Shown here: positions 51,796 to 61,064 of the stretch, piece after piece
How the letters are laid out: every line of letters starts with the position of its first letter
Numbering within the stretch: the first letter of the stretch is position 1
From: Alcaligenes faecalis
GTDB lineage: Bacteria > Pseudomonadota > Gammaproteobacteria > Burkholderiales > Burkholderiaceae_B
Assembly: GCF_041521385.1 (NCBI RefSeq)
Contig: NZ_CP168006.1
Coordinates: 3,853,648 to 3,917,647 of the forward strand
Direction of reading: 5' to 3'
Length of the DNA stretch: 64,000 nt
Program-made: the position numbers and the translations under genes
The notes under the pieces: model-generated
Seen by the model: the letters and a program-made list of their open reading frames with translations, nothing else
Told to the model about the DNA's origin: nothing
The model's database searches: none

Positions 51796-51828
51796 ACAAA
51801 CGGGGCCTTTGGGGCTCCGTTTGTTTTT
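51796..51828 (+). terminator. Hairpin with T run between rplT and pheS
   Basis: ACAAACGG (51796-51803) pairs with CCGTTTGT (51817-51824) outside a GGCC-type inner stem, followed by T's. It may partly end the ribosomal protein transcript. No Phe-rich leader peptide lies here, unlike E. coli pheM. Confidence 0.7.
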
Positions 51829-51843
51829 GGAAAGTAACACGCC

Positions 51844-52866
51844 ATGACTTCCTCTCACGACGATCTGATTGCCCAGGCTCGGGCCTTATTTGAGCAGTCT
51901 CAGGACGCCGCCTCGCTGGAAAATGCTAAAGCTCGATTTTTGGGCAAACAAGGTGCGATCACGGCCTTGATGAAAGGCCTTGCCCAGATGGAGCCGGAGC
52001 AGAAAAAAGCAGCAGGTGCCAGCATCAACGTGCTCAAGCGCGAAATTGAAGATTTGCTGAACGATCGTCGTGCTGCCCTGGCGGCAGAACAATTGAACCA
52101 GCGACTGGCTCAAGAACAAATTGATGTGACCTTGCCTGGCCGTGGTCGTGGCACCGGTGGTATTCATCCGGTGATCCAGACCTGGCAGCGCGTCGAAGCC
52201 ATTTTCCGCTCTATCGGTTTCGATGTGGCTGACGGCCCTGAAATCGAGAATGACTGGACAAATTTTACCGCTCTGAACAATCCAGAGAATCATCCTGCCC
52301 GTTCGATGCAAGACACGTTCTATATCGATATGAACGACGAGCAGGGCTTGCCCTATTTGCTGCGCACGCACACCAGCCCCATGCAGGTGCGTTACGCCCG
52401 CATGAATCAGGCGCCTATCAAGGTTATTGCCCCCGGCCGCACCTATCGTGTCGATAGTGATGCCACCCACTCGCCCATGTTCCACCAAGTGGAAGGGCTG
52501 TGGATTGCCGAGGATATTTCCTTTGCCGATTTGAAAGGCGTTTACACGAACTTTCTGCGTGCCTTCTTTGAAAGCGACGATCTGGTCGTACGTTTTCGAC
52601 CTTCTTTCTTCCCCTTTACCGAGCCATCTGCCGAGATTGACATGATGTTCTCCTCCGGTCCCAACAAGGGCCGTTGGCTGGAAATCTCCGGTTCCGGGCA
52701 GGTTCACCCGCAAGTGGTGCGCAATTTCGGTTTGGACCCAGAGCGTTACATCGGTTTCGCCTTCGGTTCCGGACTGGAGCGCCTGACTATGTTGCGCTAT
52801 GGTGTTAACGATTTGCGCCAGTTCTTTGAAGGCGACCTGCGCTTTCTCAAGCAGTTCAATCGTTGA
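51844..52866 (+). CDS. pheS: Phenylalanyl-tRNA synthetase alpha subunit
   Basis: 340-residue class II synthetase subunit. It has an N-terminal coiled-coil arm, [20 protein letters not shown], then [21 protein letters not shown] motif 1, [12 protein letters not shown] (motif 2) and [20 protein letters not shown] (motif 3). Works as alpha2beta2 with PheT, encoded 77 bp downstream. Confidence 0.97.
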   Translation: MTSSHDDLIAQARALFEQSQDAASLENAKARFLGKQGAITALMKGLAQMEPEQKKAAGASINVLKREIEDLLNDRRAALAAEQLNQRLAQEQIDVTLPGRGRGTGGIHPVIQTWQRVEAIFRSIGFDVADGPEIENDWTNFTALNNPENHPARSMQDTFYIDMNDEQGLPYLLRTHTSPMQVRYARMNQAPIKVIAPGRTYRVDSDATHSPMFHQVEGLWIAEDISFADLKGVYTNFLRAFFESDDLVVRFRPSFFPFTEPSAEIDMMFSSGPNKGRWLEISGSGQVHPQVVRNFGLDPERYIGFAFGSGLERLTMLRYGVNDLRQFFEGDLRFLKQFNR

Positions 52867-52943
52867 TTCCTACTTCGCGCCGCTGGGCCTTTTAGGCCCG
52901 GTCGGTTCCGGTATATGCCGTTTTACGTCTCCATCTTTGCATC

Positions 52944-55349
52944 ATGTTATTTTCCGAATCGTGGCTGCGCCGCTTTGTGAATCCCAAACTGGGAACTGAA
53001 GAACTGAGTCATCAATTGACGATGGCTGGCCTGGAGGTTGAAGAAATTCAAGCCGCCGCGCCAGCGTTCGAGAATGTTGTCGTTGGCTTTATTGCCGAGA
53101 TTGCCCCTCATCCTGACGCTGACCGCCTGCGCGTTTGCCAGGTCGATGATGGCTCGGGCAAGCTGCTGCAGATTGTGTGCGGTGCGCCCAATGCGGCTCA
53201 AGGCATCAAGATCCCGGTCGCCCGTGTTGGTGCAGCACTGCCCGGAGGCATGAAAATTGGCCCGGTCAAAATGCGTGGCGTGGAGTCTGCCGGCATGCTG
53301 TGCTCGGGTCGCGAGCTGGGCCTGTCGCAAGATCACGATGGTTTGCTGGTGCTGGATGCAGATGCTCCAGTAGGCCAAAGCCTGCGCGAACTGCTGGATC
53401 TGGACGACCAGATTATCGAATTGAAATTGACGCCCAACCGTGCGGACTGTCTGTCCGTGTTGGGCGTGGCGCGTGAAGTGGCCGCTCTGACGGGCGAACC
53501 ACTGACACTGCCAGACTTCACACCTGTTCCTGTCACGATTGAAGATCGCGTTTCCGTTACCGTGAAAGACGCTGATCTGTGCGGCCGTTTTGCTGGCCGT
53601 GTGATTCGTGGCGTCAATGCGCGCGCCCAAACCCCGGACTGGATGAAAACCCGTCTGGAGCGTAGTGGCCAGCGTTCGATCTCTGCTTTGGTGGACATCT
53701 CCAATTACGTCATGCTGGAGCTGGGCCGTCCTACGCACGTGTTCGATTTGCAGCACGTACAGCCTGGTCTGGAAGTGCGTTGGGCACGGAAAGGCGAACA
53801 ACTGGAGCTGTTGAGCGGTTTGAACGTCGAGCTGGATACCGATGTGGGTGTGATTGCGGTTAACGATGTACCGCAAAGCATGGCCGGTATCATGGGCGGC
53901 GAACACAGTGCCGTCACGCTGGACACGACGGATGTGTATCTGGAAGGCGCTTTCTGGTGGCCAGAAGCCATCATGGGCCGTGCCCGTCGCTACAAGTTTT
54001 CTTCCGATGCCAGCCATCGCTTTGAGCGTGGCGTGGACTTCGACTCCATTACTCAGCATCTGGAACGCACCACTGCGCTGATTCTGGAGATCTGCGGTGG
54101 TCAAGCGGGCCCTCTGGATGATCAGGTTGTGGCTTTGCCCGAGCGCAAGCCAGTGGCCATGCGTCTGGATCGCTGTCGCCGTGTTCTGGGCATTGCTCTG
54201 GATGAAAAACAGGTTGAGAGTATTTTCACCTTGCTGGGCCTGAGCTTCTCGGTCGCTGATGGTGTTTTTACGGTTACTCCTCCCAGCTTCCGTTTCGATC
54301 TGACAATCGAAGAAGACCTGATCGAGGAAGTCGCTCGTATTTACGGTTTTGAAAATATTCCTGATCTGCCTCCGGTCGCCGCAGCACAAATGCGTGTGCC
54401 AGCCGAATCCTTGCGTGGGCCACACGCCTTGCGCGCTGTGCTGGCCGCCCAGGATTACCAGGAGGTGATCAACTTTTCCTTTGTGCAGGAATCCTGGGAA
54501 AAAGAGATTAACGGGCAGGCTGATCCTATCCGTTTGCTGAACCCTATTGCCAGCCAGTTGGCGGTGATGCGTAGCAGCTTGATTCCTGGTCTGCTGGCTA
54601 ATATCGAACACAATGCCAATCGTCGTCAGTCGCGTGTGCGCGTGTTCGAGTTCGGCCGTGTTTTCATGCGCGACGCTACTCAGGAAAATGGTCCTTTGAC
54701 TGTGGCCGGTATCCATCAGCCCAACCGCATTGCGGCTGCGGCCTGGGGTTCTGTGGTGACCGAACAGTGGGGGCAGCCTGATCGTCCGGTTGACTTCTTT
54801 GACGTCAAGCGCGATCTGGAAACCTTGCTGGGCCAACGTGCTGCTCAAGTTCGTTTCGAGCCTGAAGCTCACCCTGCCTTGCATCCTGGCCGTAGCGCCA
54901 GTGTAAAGTTGGATGGTAAAACCATAGGCTGGATTGGTGAAATCCATCCCCAATGGTTGAGCGGGTTTGGCCTGAATCAGGCTCCTGTGGTCTTTGAGGT
55001 GGATGTCGATGCCATCTCCCACGACGATGTGGTGCATGCTCAGGAAGTATCCAAGCAGCCTGTGGTGCAACGAGATCTGGCGGTTTGGCTGGATAAAGAC
55101 GTATCCTATCAAGCTGTGCTGGATACACTGAATCAGGTACGCAGCACGGCAGCACAAGCGGCCATCGTCAAGGATATTCAGTTGTTTGACGTCTGGCGCG
55201 ACAAGAATGATGCATCGGAAAAGAGTCTGGCGATTCGATTCTGGCTGCAAGACAGTACAAGCACACTGGATGATGAGCGTGTCGAGCAATGCCTGGAGGT
55301 ATTGTTGGCGGCACTGGTATCCGGGCATGGTGCACGAGCAAGGGCATAA
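52944..55349 (+). CDS. pheT: Phenylalanyl-tRNA synthetase beta subunit
   Basis: 801-residue beta subunit. Domains in order: an EMAPII-like tRNA-binding domain (VVGFIAEIAPHPDADRLRVC), B3/B4 editing region (LVDISNYVMLELGRPTHVFD), B5, catalytic-like core, and a C-terminal FDX anticodon domain. It includes the FRFDLTIEEDLIEEVARIYG segment. Length is as expected. The ihfA gene starts 9 bp after its stop. A long open frame on the opposite strand is a shadow. Confidence 0.97.
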   Translation: MLFSESWLRRFVNPKLGTEELSHQLTMAGLEVEEIQAAAPAFENVVVGFIAEIAPHPDADRLRVCQVDDGSGKLLQIVCGAPNAAQGIKIPVARVGAALPGGMKIGPVKMRGVESAGMLCSGRELGLSQDHDGLLVLDADAPVGQSLRELLDLDDQIIELKLTPNRADCLSVLGVAREVAALTGEPLTLPDFTPVPVTIEDRVSVTVKDADLCGRFAGRVIRGVNARAQTPDWMKTRLERSGQRSISALVDISNYVMLELGRPTHVFDLQHVQPGLEVRWARKGEQLELLSGLNVELDTDVGVIAVNDVPQSMAGIMGGEHSAVTLDTTDVYLEGAFWWPEAIMGRARRYKFSSDASHRFERGVDFDSITQHLERTTALILEICGGQAGPLDDQVVALPERKPVAMRLDRCRRVLGIALDEKQVESIFTLLGLSFSVADGVFTVTPPSFRFDLTIEEDLIEEVARIYGFENIPDLPPVAAAQMRVPAESLRGPHALRAVLAAQDYQEVINFSFVQESWEKEINGQADPIRLLNPIASQLAVMRSSLIPGLLANIEHNANRRQSRVRVFEFGRVFMRDATQENGPLTVAGIHQPNRIAAAAWGSVVTEQWGQPDRPVDFFDVKRDLETLLGQRAAQVRFEPEAHPALHPGRSASVKLDGKTIGWIGEIHPQWLSGFGLNQAPVVFEVDVDAISHDDVVHAQEVSKQPVVQRDLAVWLDKDVSYQAVLDTLNQVRSTAAQAAIVKDIQLFDVWRDKNDASEKSLAIRFWLQDSTSTLDDERVEQCLEVLLAALVSGHGARARA

Positions 55350-55358
55350 GGGGACACA

Positions 55359-55682
55359 ATGAACGTAGAGCGTACTTTGACCAAGGCGGATTTGGCTGAA
55401 CTCTTGTTTGAGCGTGTTGGCTTGAATAAACGTGAAGCCAAAGATATTGTGGATACCTTCTTTGCCGAAATCCGCGATTCTTTGGCTGATGGCGTCGAGG
55501 TCAAACTGTCCGGCTTTGGCAATTTCCAGGTGCGGGACAAACCCCCGCGTCCAGGTCGTAATCCCAAGACGGGTGAAGTTATTCCTATTTCGGCGCGACG
55601 CGTGGTGACGTTCCACGCCAGTCAGAAGCTCAAAAGTGTCGTCGAAGGGGTGCCTGTGGCACCGGAGGATGAGCAGGGCTGA
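55359..55682 (+). CDS. ihfA: Integration host factor alpha subunit
   Basis: 107-residue DNA-bending protein. The N-terminal [40 protein letters not shown], and the DNA-contacting arm [20 protein letters not shown] are all typical. It acts with IhfB at many sites; IHF often helps sigma-54 promoters such as the dmp promoter. AAGGGG precedes the ATG. Confidence 0.96.
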   Translation: MNVERTLTKADLAELLFERVGLNKREAKDIVDTFFAEIRDSLADGVEVKLSGFGNFQVRDKPPRPGRNPKTGEVIPISARRVVTFHASQKLKSVVEGVPVAPEDEQG

Positions 55683-55759
55683 ACCCTGGTACGTTTGCGT
55701 ACAGTTTTGCCTGACTGAACGTGTAAAATCATTCCTATTGTCGATGAGCATCAGTGGCT

Positions 55760-56164
55760 ATGAGCACAAACGAAAAGACGGCGACCTTGCCAGCTATCCC
55801 TGCCAAGCGTTATTTCACAATCGGTGAAGTGAGCGAGCTTTGCTTGGTCAAGCCCCATGTCCTGCGCTATTGGGAGCAGGAGTTTACGCAGTTAAAGCCC
55901 GTCAAGCGACGCGGTAACCGACGTTATTACCAGCACCATGAGGTGCTGCTGATACGCCGGATTCGTGGTTTGTTGTACGACGAAGGCTTTACGATCAGCG
56001 GGGCGCGCAATCGCCTGGGCGATGGCCCGGATATGCCTTTTGATCAGGAAGCTGCTGTGCGCTTGACTGGTCAGGAAATGCAGGCTTTGCGCACCAATTT
56101 GGGCCAGATTCAGGCAATGCTGGACCAGGCTTTGGTAATGACGGATCCAGGCTCTACCCAGTAA
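55760..56164 (+). CDS. MerR-family transcriptional regulator
   Basis: 134-residue MerR-type protein, cytoplasmic. The winged helix is clear (YFTIGEVSELCLVKPHVLRY, then WEQEFTQLKPVKRRGNRRYY), followed by a helical stretch and a short C-terminal tail. No metal-binding cysteines are seen, so the ligand is unknown. It commonly follows ihfA in proteobacteria. A GTG two codons upstream (55754) is an alternative start. Confidence 0.9.
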   Translation: MSTNEKTATLPAIPAKRYFTIGEVSELCLVKPHVLRYWEQEFTQLKPVKRRGNRRYYQHHEVLLIRRIRGLLYDEGFTISGARNRLGDGPDMPFDQEAAVRLTGQEMQALRTNLGQIQAMLDQALVMTDPGSTQ

Positions 56165-56187
56165 TCCGGGATTGCCCAGCAAGAATG

Positions 56188-56217
56188 AAGGTCGGCCTTG
56201 GGGCCGGCCTTTTTTTA
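56188..56217 (+). terminator. Terminator after the MerR-type gene
   Basis: AAGGTCGGCC (56188-56197), loop TTGG, GGCCGGCCTT (56202-56211), then T's. Ends the pheST-ihfA-merR unit. Confidence 0.93.
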
Positions 56218-56232
56218 TGGGAGAGATCAATA

Positions 56233-57045
56233 GTGAACTTACGTAGTCAGGCTTTAACGGCATTGTTAGTGCAAGACCCCACTGCCAAGCTGGCAGCGGT
56301 AAGGGCGATTGCACATGGCTTGCCCGTAGGGGCAGACGATGATCTGGACGAGCCGGCAGGTGTGCCTGGGCGGCCCGAGGGTTTGCGTTTTGTCAGCCCT
56401 CAACAGGTTCCCAAGCGTTCCGTGCGGACTATCCAGGGGCGCGCTGCTTTATTGCATTCCCTGGCTCATATTGAGTTCAATGCCATCAATCTGGCTTTGG
56501 ATGTGTTGTGGCGTTATCCCGGTTTGCCTGACGCATTCTATGCAGGTTGGTTGCAGGTGGCGGTCGAGGAAGCCTTGCATTTTGAGTTGCTGAGTGACCA
56601 TTTGCAAACGCTAGGTGTCAGCTATGGGGACTTGCCTGTTCATGACGGCTTGTGGGATATGGCGGAGCGAACGCGCTTTGATCTGTTGGCGCGTCTGGCT
56701 TTAGTGCCGCGCACCCTGGAGGCGCGAGGGCTGGATGCCTGCCCTCTGGTACATCGGAAGTTGTTGGATGCCGGGGATGAGAAAGCCGCTGCGATTATCG
56801 CTATCATCTTGCGCGATGAAGTTGGGCATGTGGCGTTAGGGAATTACTGGTATCGAAAAGTGTGTCAGGAGCAGGGCCTTCCTGATTTCGATACGTATGG
56901 TGAGTTGGCACAACGCTATCGCGCTCCGCGTTTGCGTGGCCCGTTTAATCGTGAAGCCCGCCTGGAGGCGGGCTTCACTGTCGAGGAAATCGATGAGCTG
57001 GAACGGCTGGATGCCGCTTTTAAGAATGGGTTGCCGACGCCTTAG
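56233..57045 (+). CDS. DUF455 ferritin-like protein
   Basis: 270-residue protein of the DUF455 group in the ferritin-like superfamily, probably a diiron four-helix bundle. Candidate ligands sit in LLHSLAHIEFNAINLALDV, EEALHFELLSDHLQTLG and IILRDEVGHVALGNYWY. The function is unknown; some relatives are tRNA hydroxylases, which is only a lead. I choose a GTG start at 56233 with GGGAG upstream; a longer reading from 56185 would start inside the preceding terminator. The 3' end overlaps the next gene on the other strand by 26 bp. Confidence 0.85.
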   Translation: MNLRSQALTALLVQDPTAKLAAVRAIAHGLPVGADDDLDEPAGVPGRPEGLRFVSPQQVPKRSVRTIQGRAALLHSLAHIEFNAINLALDVLWRYPGLPDAFYAGWLQVAVEEALHFELLSDHLQTLGVSYGDLPVHDGLWDMAERTRFDLLARLALVPRTLEARGLDACPLVHRKLLDAGDEKAAAIIAIILRDEVGHVALGNYWYRKVCQEQGLPDFDTYGELAQRYRAPRLRGPFNREARLEAGFTVEEIDELERLDAAFKNGLPTP

Positions 57046-58738
57046 CTTCTGTGTTGGTCTTGGGTAGATTGTCCAACTGTCCAAAGCTGACGATGCGGCC
57101 AATATAGAGAACCGGCCCTTCTGGAGCGCCGCTATTGGAGCCGCCTTTTGCTTCCAGTGTCATTTCAAAGATCTGCTCGTCCTCCACGGTGCCAATCAAG
57201 GTGGCAGGCACCGTGATGGGGCGATTCGGATCTATCAAACCCAAAGAGCGGATTTGTGTGCCGCGTGGGGTGTGTGTCCACAACTGTACCGACTGTGTGG
57301 CCTTGACCTCAGTGCTGACCTTGGGCACTAACAAGACATTGCCTTGGGGATCTACCGTTGCAATCCAGGCCGGGGTCGACGATTGGCCGGGGGCTTGCAG
57401 GATGGCCGCCTGACGCGGCTCCATCTCAATGACATTGATAGGGGGCTCCGAGTTCATATTCATGAGCAAGGCTATCACCAGCCCCAGAATGATGACCGCT
57501 GCCAAGCCACCTAACAAAATCGGCAGGGGCATGGCAAAGCCGCGAGACTTGCGTTCGCCTGCAATGGGTTCGGGTGTGTGGTTCGGCTCTACCGCTACAG
57601 ATTCAGGCTTGCTTTTAACGGGCTTTGCCGTGTCGACTGCTGTGGGGGCTATGCTCAGCGCCGGGTCGGGGGCGACAGCAGCCGTTTTCGTGCTTGGGTC
57701 GGAGTCGGCACGCAGCAGGGTAGGGAAGGGAGGGGTGTGATCGTCTGACTTGCTGTTCGTGTTGGGGTTGGTAGCGGACCAGCGAGGTTCAGTGCGAGTG
57801 GCTGATTGCGTTTTAGCCACGTTGTCTGCAGGAGTGCCGGTCTTGATGCTGGGTTCCTGGCGTTCTGGCTTGAGGGCTGGTGCGTCTGCCCTGACGTTGC
57901 TGGCGATTTCCGGTTTATCTGCTTCATTAGTAGCGGTGGCCGTGCTGCCAGCCTGACGGCGTGCGGCAGGTGGCGGCAAGCCTAAGGTATGGTGAATGTG
58001 AGCCAGGCTAGTGGGGGCGGGCAAGGTTGGGGGCAGGCAATCCACCAGTTCCAGCCAAGCCTGTTCCCATGCTAATGCCAGGCGCGCGGCCTGATCATTT
58101 TGCTGCATCAGGGTATGGGCTTGTGCCAGTTCATGTTTGCTAAGTAAGCCTAGGGTGTACTCGCCAATCATCACGGCATGGCGTGGGTCGTTGGCATGGC
58201 TTTCATTGATCAAGGCAGTGAGCTGTTGCAAGCCATGTTGAACCAGGGCGCGTAATTGGGCGGGAGAGCGGTTCAATTGAGGGCCTAACTGCTCATAACT
58301 ATTGCCATGCAGGTAAGCATGGATCATGGCGCGTTGACTGGTGCCATCCAGTTTGCCCATGGCAGGGATGAAACGCTGGCCGGCTTGCGGCTTGATGGCA
58401 GGCAGGGCGTTCTGGTGGTCGCCACTTTGCGTGCGCTGACGCAGACGAGCCAGCAGTCTGAAACGCAGAATGCTGTAAATCCAGGCGCGGCCTTCACCCA
58501 AATCGGGGTCGTAGCCAGCGGCATTCTTCCACAGCAGGACAAAGCTATCGCGCAGCACCTCTTCGGCATCAATACGCCGGCCCAATACAGCCTGGCCTAA
58601 AGCCAGCATCAAGGGCGCTTCCTGGTCGTACAAGACATCCAGCGCCTGGCTGTCCTGTGCGGCTAACTGGTCCAGGGAAGAAGAATACGAAAAAGAAGAA
58701 GACGGCATGGATGGATTTTGCACGGTAAAGGGATTCAT
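57020..58738 (-). CDS. ECF sigma factor fused to RskA-type anti-sigma factor
   Basis: 572 residues in one uninterrupted frame. Residues 36-105 match ECF sigma region 2 (VLRDSFVLLWKNAAGYDPDL, then GEGRAWIYSILRFRLLARLR); 135-178 look like a weak region 4 helix-turn-helix. Residues 186-240 resemble the anti-sigma domain (IGEYTLGLLSKHELAQAHTL, LVDCLPPTLP). A proline/threonine-rich linker leads to one membrane helix (about 403-427, PLPILLGGLAAVIILGLVIA) and an RskA-like periplasmic domain (440-552). Normally these are two genes. The product would be a membrane-tethered sigma factor, freed only by proteolysis, if active. Start could be the ATG at 58738 or 58708. Confidence 0.8.
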   Translation of the reverse strand: MNPFTVQNPSMPSSSFSYSSSLDQLAAQDSQALDVLYDQEAPLMLALGQAVLGRRIDAEEVLRDSFVLLWKNAAGYDPDLGEGRAWIYSILRFRLLARLRQRTQSGDHQNALPAIKPQAGQRFIPAMGKLDGTSQRAMIHAYLHGNSYEQLGPQLNRSPAQLRALVQHGLQQLTALINESHANDPRHAVMIGEYTLGLLSKHELAQAHTLMQQNDQAARLALAWEQAWLELVDCLPPTLPAPTSLAHIHHTLGLPPPAARRQAGSTATATNEADKPEIASNVRADAPALKPERQEPSIKTGTPADNVAKTQSATRTEPRWSATNPNTNSKSDDHTPPFPTLLRADSDPSTKTAAVAPDPALSIAPTAVDTAKPVKSKPESVAVEPNHTPEPIAGERKSRGFAMPLPILLGGLAAVIILGLVIALLMNMNSEPPINVIEMEPRQAAILQAPGQSSTPAWIATVDPQGNVLLVPKVSTEVKATQSVQLWTHTPRGTQIRSLGLIDPNRPITVPATLIGTVEDEQIFEMTLEAKGGSNSGAPEGPVLYIGRIVSFGQLDNLPKTNTEAKASATHS

Positions 58739-59201
58739 GAGCCAGATGTCTGGTATCGGGCGCTATGTTCACGATGTCTGCGCCTGTTTCAGACAAGCAG
58801 GTATTGTATGCCTTTCGTTAAAGGCTTGAAGGTAACAAAGTGCTGGATTGCCAGCCTTTTATTTGCCGTGGCACGCCGTGAATACCTCATTGTCAGCGTG
58901 GGATGCTTGCCAGTTTGCCCCTTTGTTGTCGTTACTGTGGTGTGCAGGCGAATGAGCAGCCCAACAAGCATGCCCACGGCAGGGTTTTGGCTAGGATAGG
59001 CAGGGTAAAAGGCTATACTTATTGATTAGGTGCTGCCTGGCTGTTTTGTCGGTTTTTCAGGGGAAAGGCCTATTTTCTTTATTCGCATCAAGGATACAAC
59101 AGGGGCCTGTCTGCCAGTGGAAAGCGTAGTCTGCTTGTCCTGCCTTGATTTCAGCGTTGTGCTGCAACTTATTTTGAAGCTGTCCGCAGTTCTTCGGCTT
59201 T
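58739..59201. promoter_or_regulatory. Divergent gap, sigma/anti-sigma fusion and Atm1-type genes
   Basis: 463 bp without a credible gene; short frames here have no ribosome sites. It must hold promoters for both genes. A TATACT at 59014 could be a plus-strand -10, but no matching -35 is clear. No strong dyads seen. Confidence 0.4.
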
Positions 59202-61004
59202 GTGCTGTTGGACACGGACCTATTGAGTGTGCCTCCTCGTCCTGAAGTGCTTGATGGTGTCTCCGGTGGTCTGAGCACCCTGAAATCCTTGTTTCCTTAC
59301 GTTTGGCGATTCAAGACTCGCGTGGTCTTGGCCTTGTCCTGTCTGCTGCTGGCAAAAGTTGCCACAGTGATGATGCCAATCTACCTGAAGCGGGTGATCG
59401 ATGCGTTGAGTCTGCCCGCGACTGCGCTGATGCTGCCGGTGGCGGCCTTGTTGGGATATGGGGCTGTGCGTCTGGCGTCCAGTGCTTTCGGTGAAATACG
59501 TGATGCCTTGTTTGCGCGAGTCACGCAGGGTTCGGTGCGCCTGATAGCGAATCATGTTTTTCGCCATCTGCTGGATCTGTCCTTGCGTTTTCATACTGAA
59601 CGCCAGACGGGAGGCTTGAGCCGGGATATTGAACGGGGCACCAAAGGCGTCAGCTTCCTGCTGAATTTCCTGGTCTTCAATATTTTGCCGACCTTGCTGG
59701 AAATCGCTCTGGTCTGTGGCATCTTGCTCTGGCGATACGACTGGGCCTTCGCGGCGGTGACCTTGGGGACGATTACTGCCTATATTGTGTTCACCTTGCT
59801 GGTGACCGAGCGGCGCATGCGTTATCGACGTGCCATGAACGACTTGGACAGTCGTGCCAATTCTCGCGCCATTGATGCCTTGCTCAATTACGAGACAGTC
59901 AAATACTTCGGTAACGAGGATTACGAGATCAATCGCTACGACCAGAATATGGGCCAGTGGGTTCAGGCTGCCGTGCGTAATCAGGTGTCGCTGAACCTGC
60001 TCAATATTGGTCAGGCCTCGATTATCAGTGTCGGGGTGACGGCCTTGCTGTTCATGTCGGCGCAAGGTGTGCTGGCCGGGACCATGACCGTGGGGGATGT
60101 TGTGCTGGTGTCTGCTTTTCTGACCCAGCTTTATGCGCCTTTGAACTTTTTGGGCTTTGTGTACCGCGAGATCAAGAATTCCCTGGCCGATATGGAGCGC
60201 CTGTTTTCCTTGCTGCGTCGCAAGCAAGAGGTGAAGGATGCGCCGAATGCCCAGGTCTTGTCCTGTGAGCAGGCGGGTGTTCGTTTCGAGAACGTCAGCT
60301 TTGCCTACGACAGCCGCCGCAAAGTCATCCAGAACCTGAGTTTCGAGATTCCCGCAGGCAAGACCGTCGCGGTTGTGGGCTCGTCGGGCGCAGGTAAGTC
60401 CACCTTGTCGCGCCTTTTGTTCCGTTTCTACGATGTGACGGAAGGCCGCATCCTGTTCAATGACCGTGAGCTGCGCGAATGGACGCAGGAGAGCTTGCGC
60501 CGTCATATCGGTATCGTTCCCCAGGACACCGTCCTGTTCAACGATACGATTTTGCACAATATTGCCTATGGGCGTCCCGAGGCCAGCAAGGAGAAAATCA
60601 TTGCAGCGGCGCGTGCCGCCAGTATCCATGACTTTATTGAAAGCCTGCCTGATGGTTATGACACCGTCGTGGGGGAACGCGGTTTGAAGCTGTCTGGGGG
60701 CGAAAAACAGCGTGTGGCCATTGCCCGTACCTTGCTGAAAAACCCGCCGGTGCTGATTCTGGACGAAGCCACCAGTGCGCTGGATACGCGCACGGAACGG
60801 GCGATTCAGGCGGAGTTGAACGAGATTGCCCGCGACCGCACTACCTTGATCATTGCTCACCGTTTATCCACGATTACGGATGCGGATTTGATTCTGGTTC
60901 TGGAGCGCGGACAGATCGTGGAACAGGGCACGCACAGCGAGCTTTTAGCCCTGGATGGCGCCTATGCCCGTATGTGGAATATCCAGCAAAGTCTGGAGGG
61001 ATAA
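59202..61004 (+). CDS. ABC exporter of the Atm1/HMT1 family
   Basis: 600-residue half-transporter with a six-helix membrane domain followed by an ATPase. ATPase motifs: Walker A GSSGAGKSTLSRLLFR, signature LSGGEKQRVAIARTLL, Walker B VLILDEATSALD and switch His in IIAHRLSTIT. The Atm1-type core shows RFHTERQTGGLSRDIERGTK and SRANSRAIDALLNYETVKYFGN-like segments. Relatives export glutathione-linked sulfur or metal compounds needed for iron-sulfur or metal balance, which fits the SUF genes next door. The reading begins with GTG at 59202; no good ribosome site, so the start is uncertain. Confidence 0.88.
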   Translation: MLLDTDLLSVPPRPEVLDGVSGGLSTLKSLFPYVWRFKTRVVLALSCLLLAKVATVMMPIYLKRVIDALSLPATALMLPVAALLGYGAVRLASSAFGEIRDALFARVTQGSVRLIANHVFRHLLDLSLRFHTERQTGGLSRDIERGTKGVSFLLNFLVFNILPTLLEIALVCGILLWRYDWAFAAVTLGTITAYIVFTLLVTERRMRYRRAMNDLDSRANSRAIDALLNYETVKYFGNEDYEINRYDQNMGQWVQAAVRNQVSLNLLNIGQASIISVGVTALLFMSAQGVLAGTMTVGDVVLVSAFLTQLYAPLNFLGFVYREIKNSLADMERLFSLLRRKQEVKDAPNAQVLSCEQAGVRFENVSFAYDSRRKVIQNLSFEIPAGKTVAVVGSSGAGKSTLSRLLFRFYDVTEGRILFNDRELREWTQESLRRHIGIVPQDTVLFNDTILHNIAYGRPEASKEKIIAAARAASIHDFIESLPDGYDTVVGERGLKLSGGEKQRVAIARTLLKNPPVLILDEATSALDTRTERAIQAELNEIARDRTTLIIAHRLSTITDADLILVLERGQIVEQGTHSELLALDGAYARMWNIQQSLEG

Positions 61005-61005
61005 T

Positions 61006-61037
61006 TTGACCATATAGTACCAAAGCGGTACTATATG
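61006..61037 (+). promoter_or_regulatory. SUF operon promoter overlapped by a perfect operator
   Basis: -35 TTGACC (61006-61011), 17 bp, -10 TACTAT (61029-61034). The spacer and -10 are covered by a perfect 11-bp inverted repeat, CATATAGTACC (61011-61021) and GGTACTATATG (61027-61037), 5 bp apart. This layout fits repression by the Rrf2-type regulator encoded next. Confidence 0.85.
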
Positions 61038-61064
61038 CCGATACGACCCATTCAGAGAGAAGGA

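Noticed and set aside
52947..55751. 934-codon open frame on the minus strand opposite pheT/ihfA
   Set aside because: It is the antisense shadow of pheT and ihfA, has no recognisable domain or ribosome site, and its composition reflects codon bias of the real genes.
58718..58999. 93-codon frame in the gap before the Atm1-type gene
   Set aside because: Overlaps the divergent gene start, has no ribosome site and no family resemblance.
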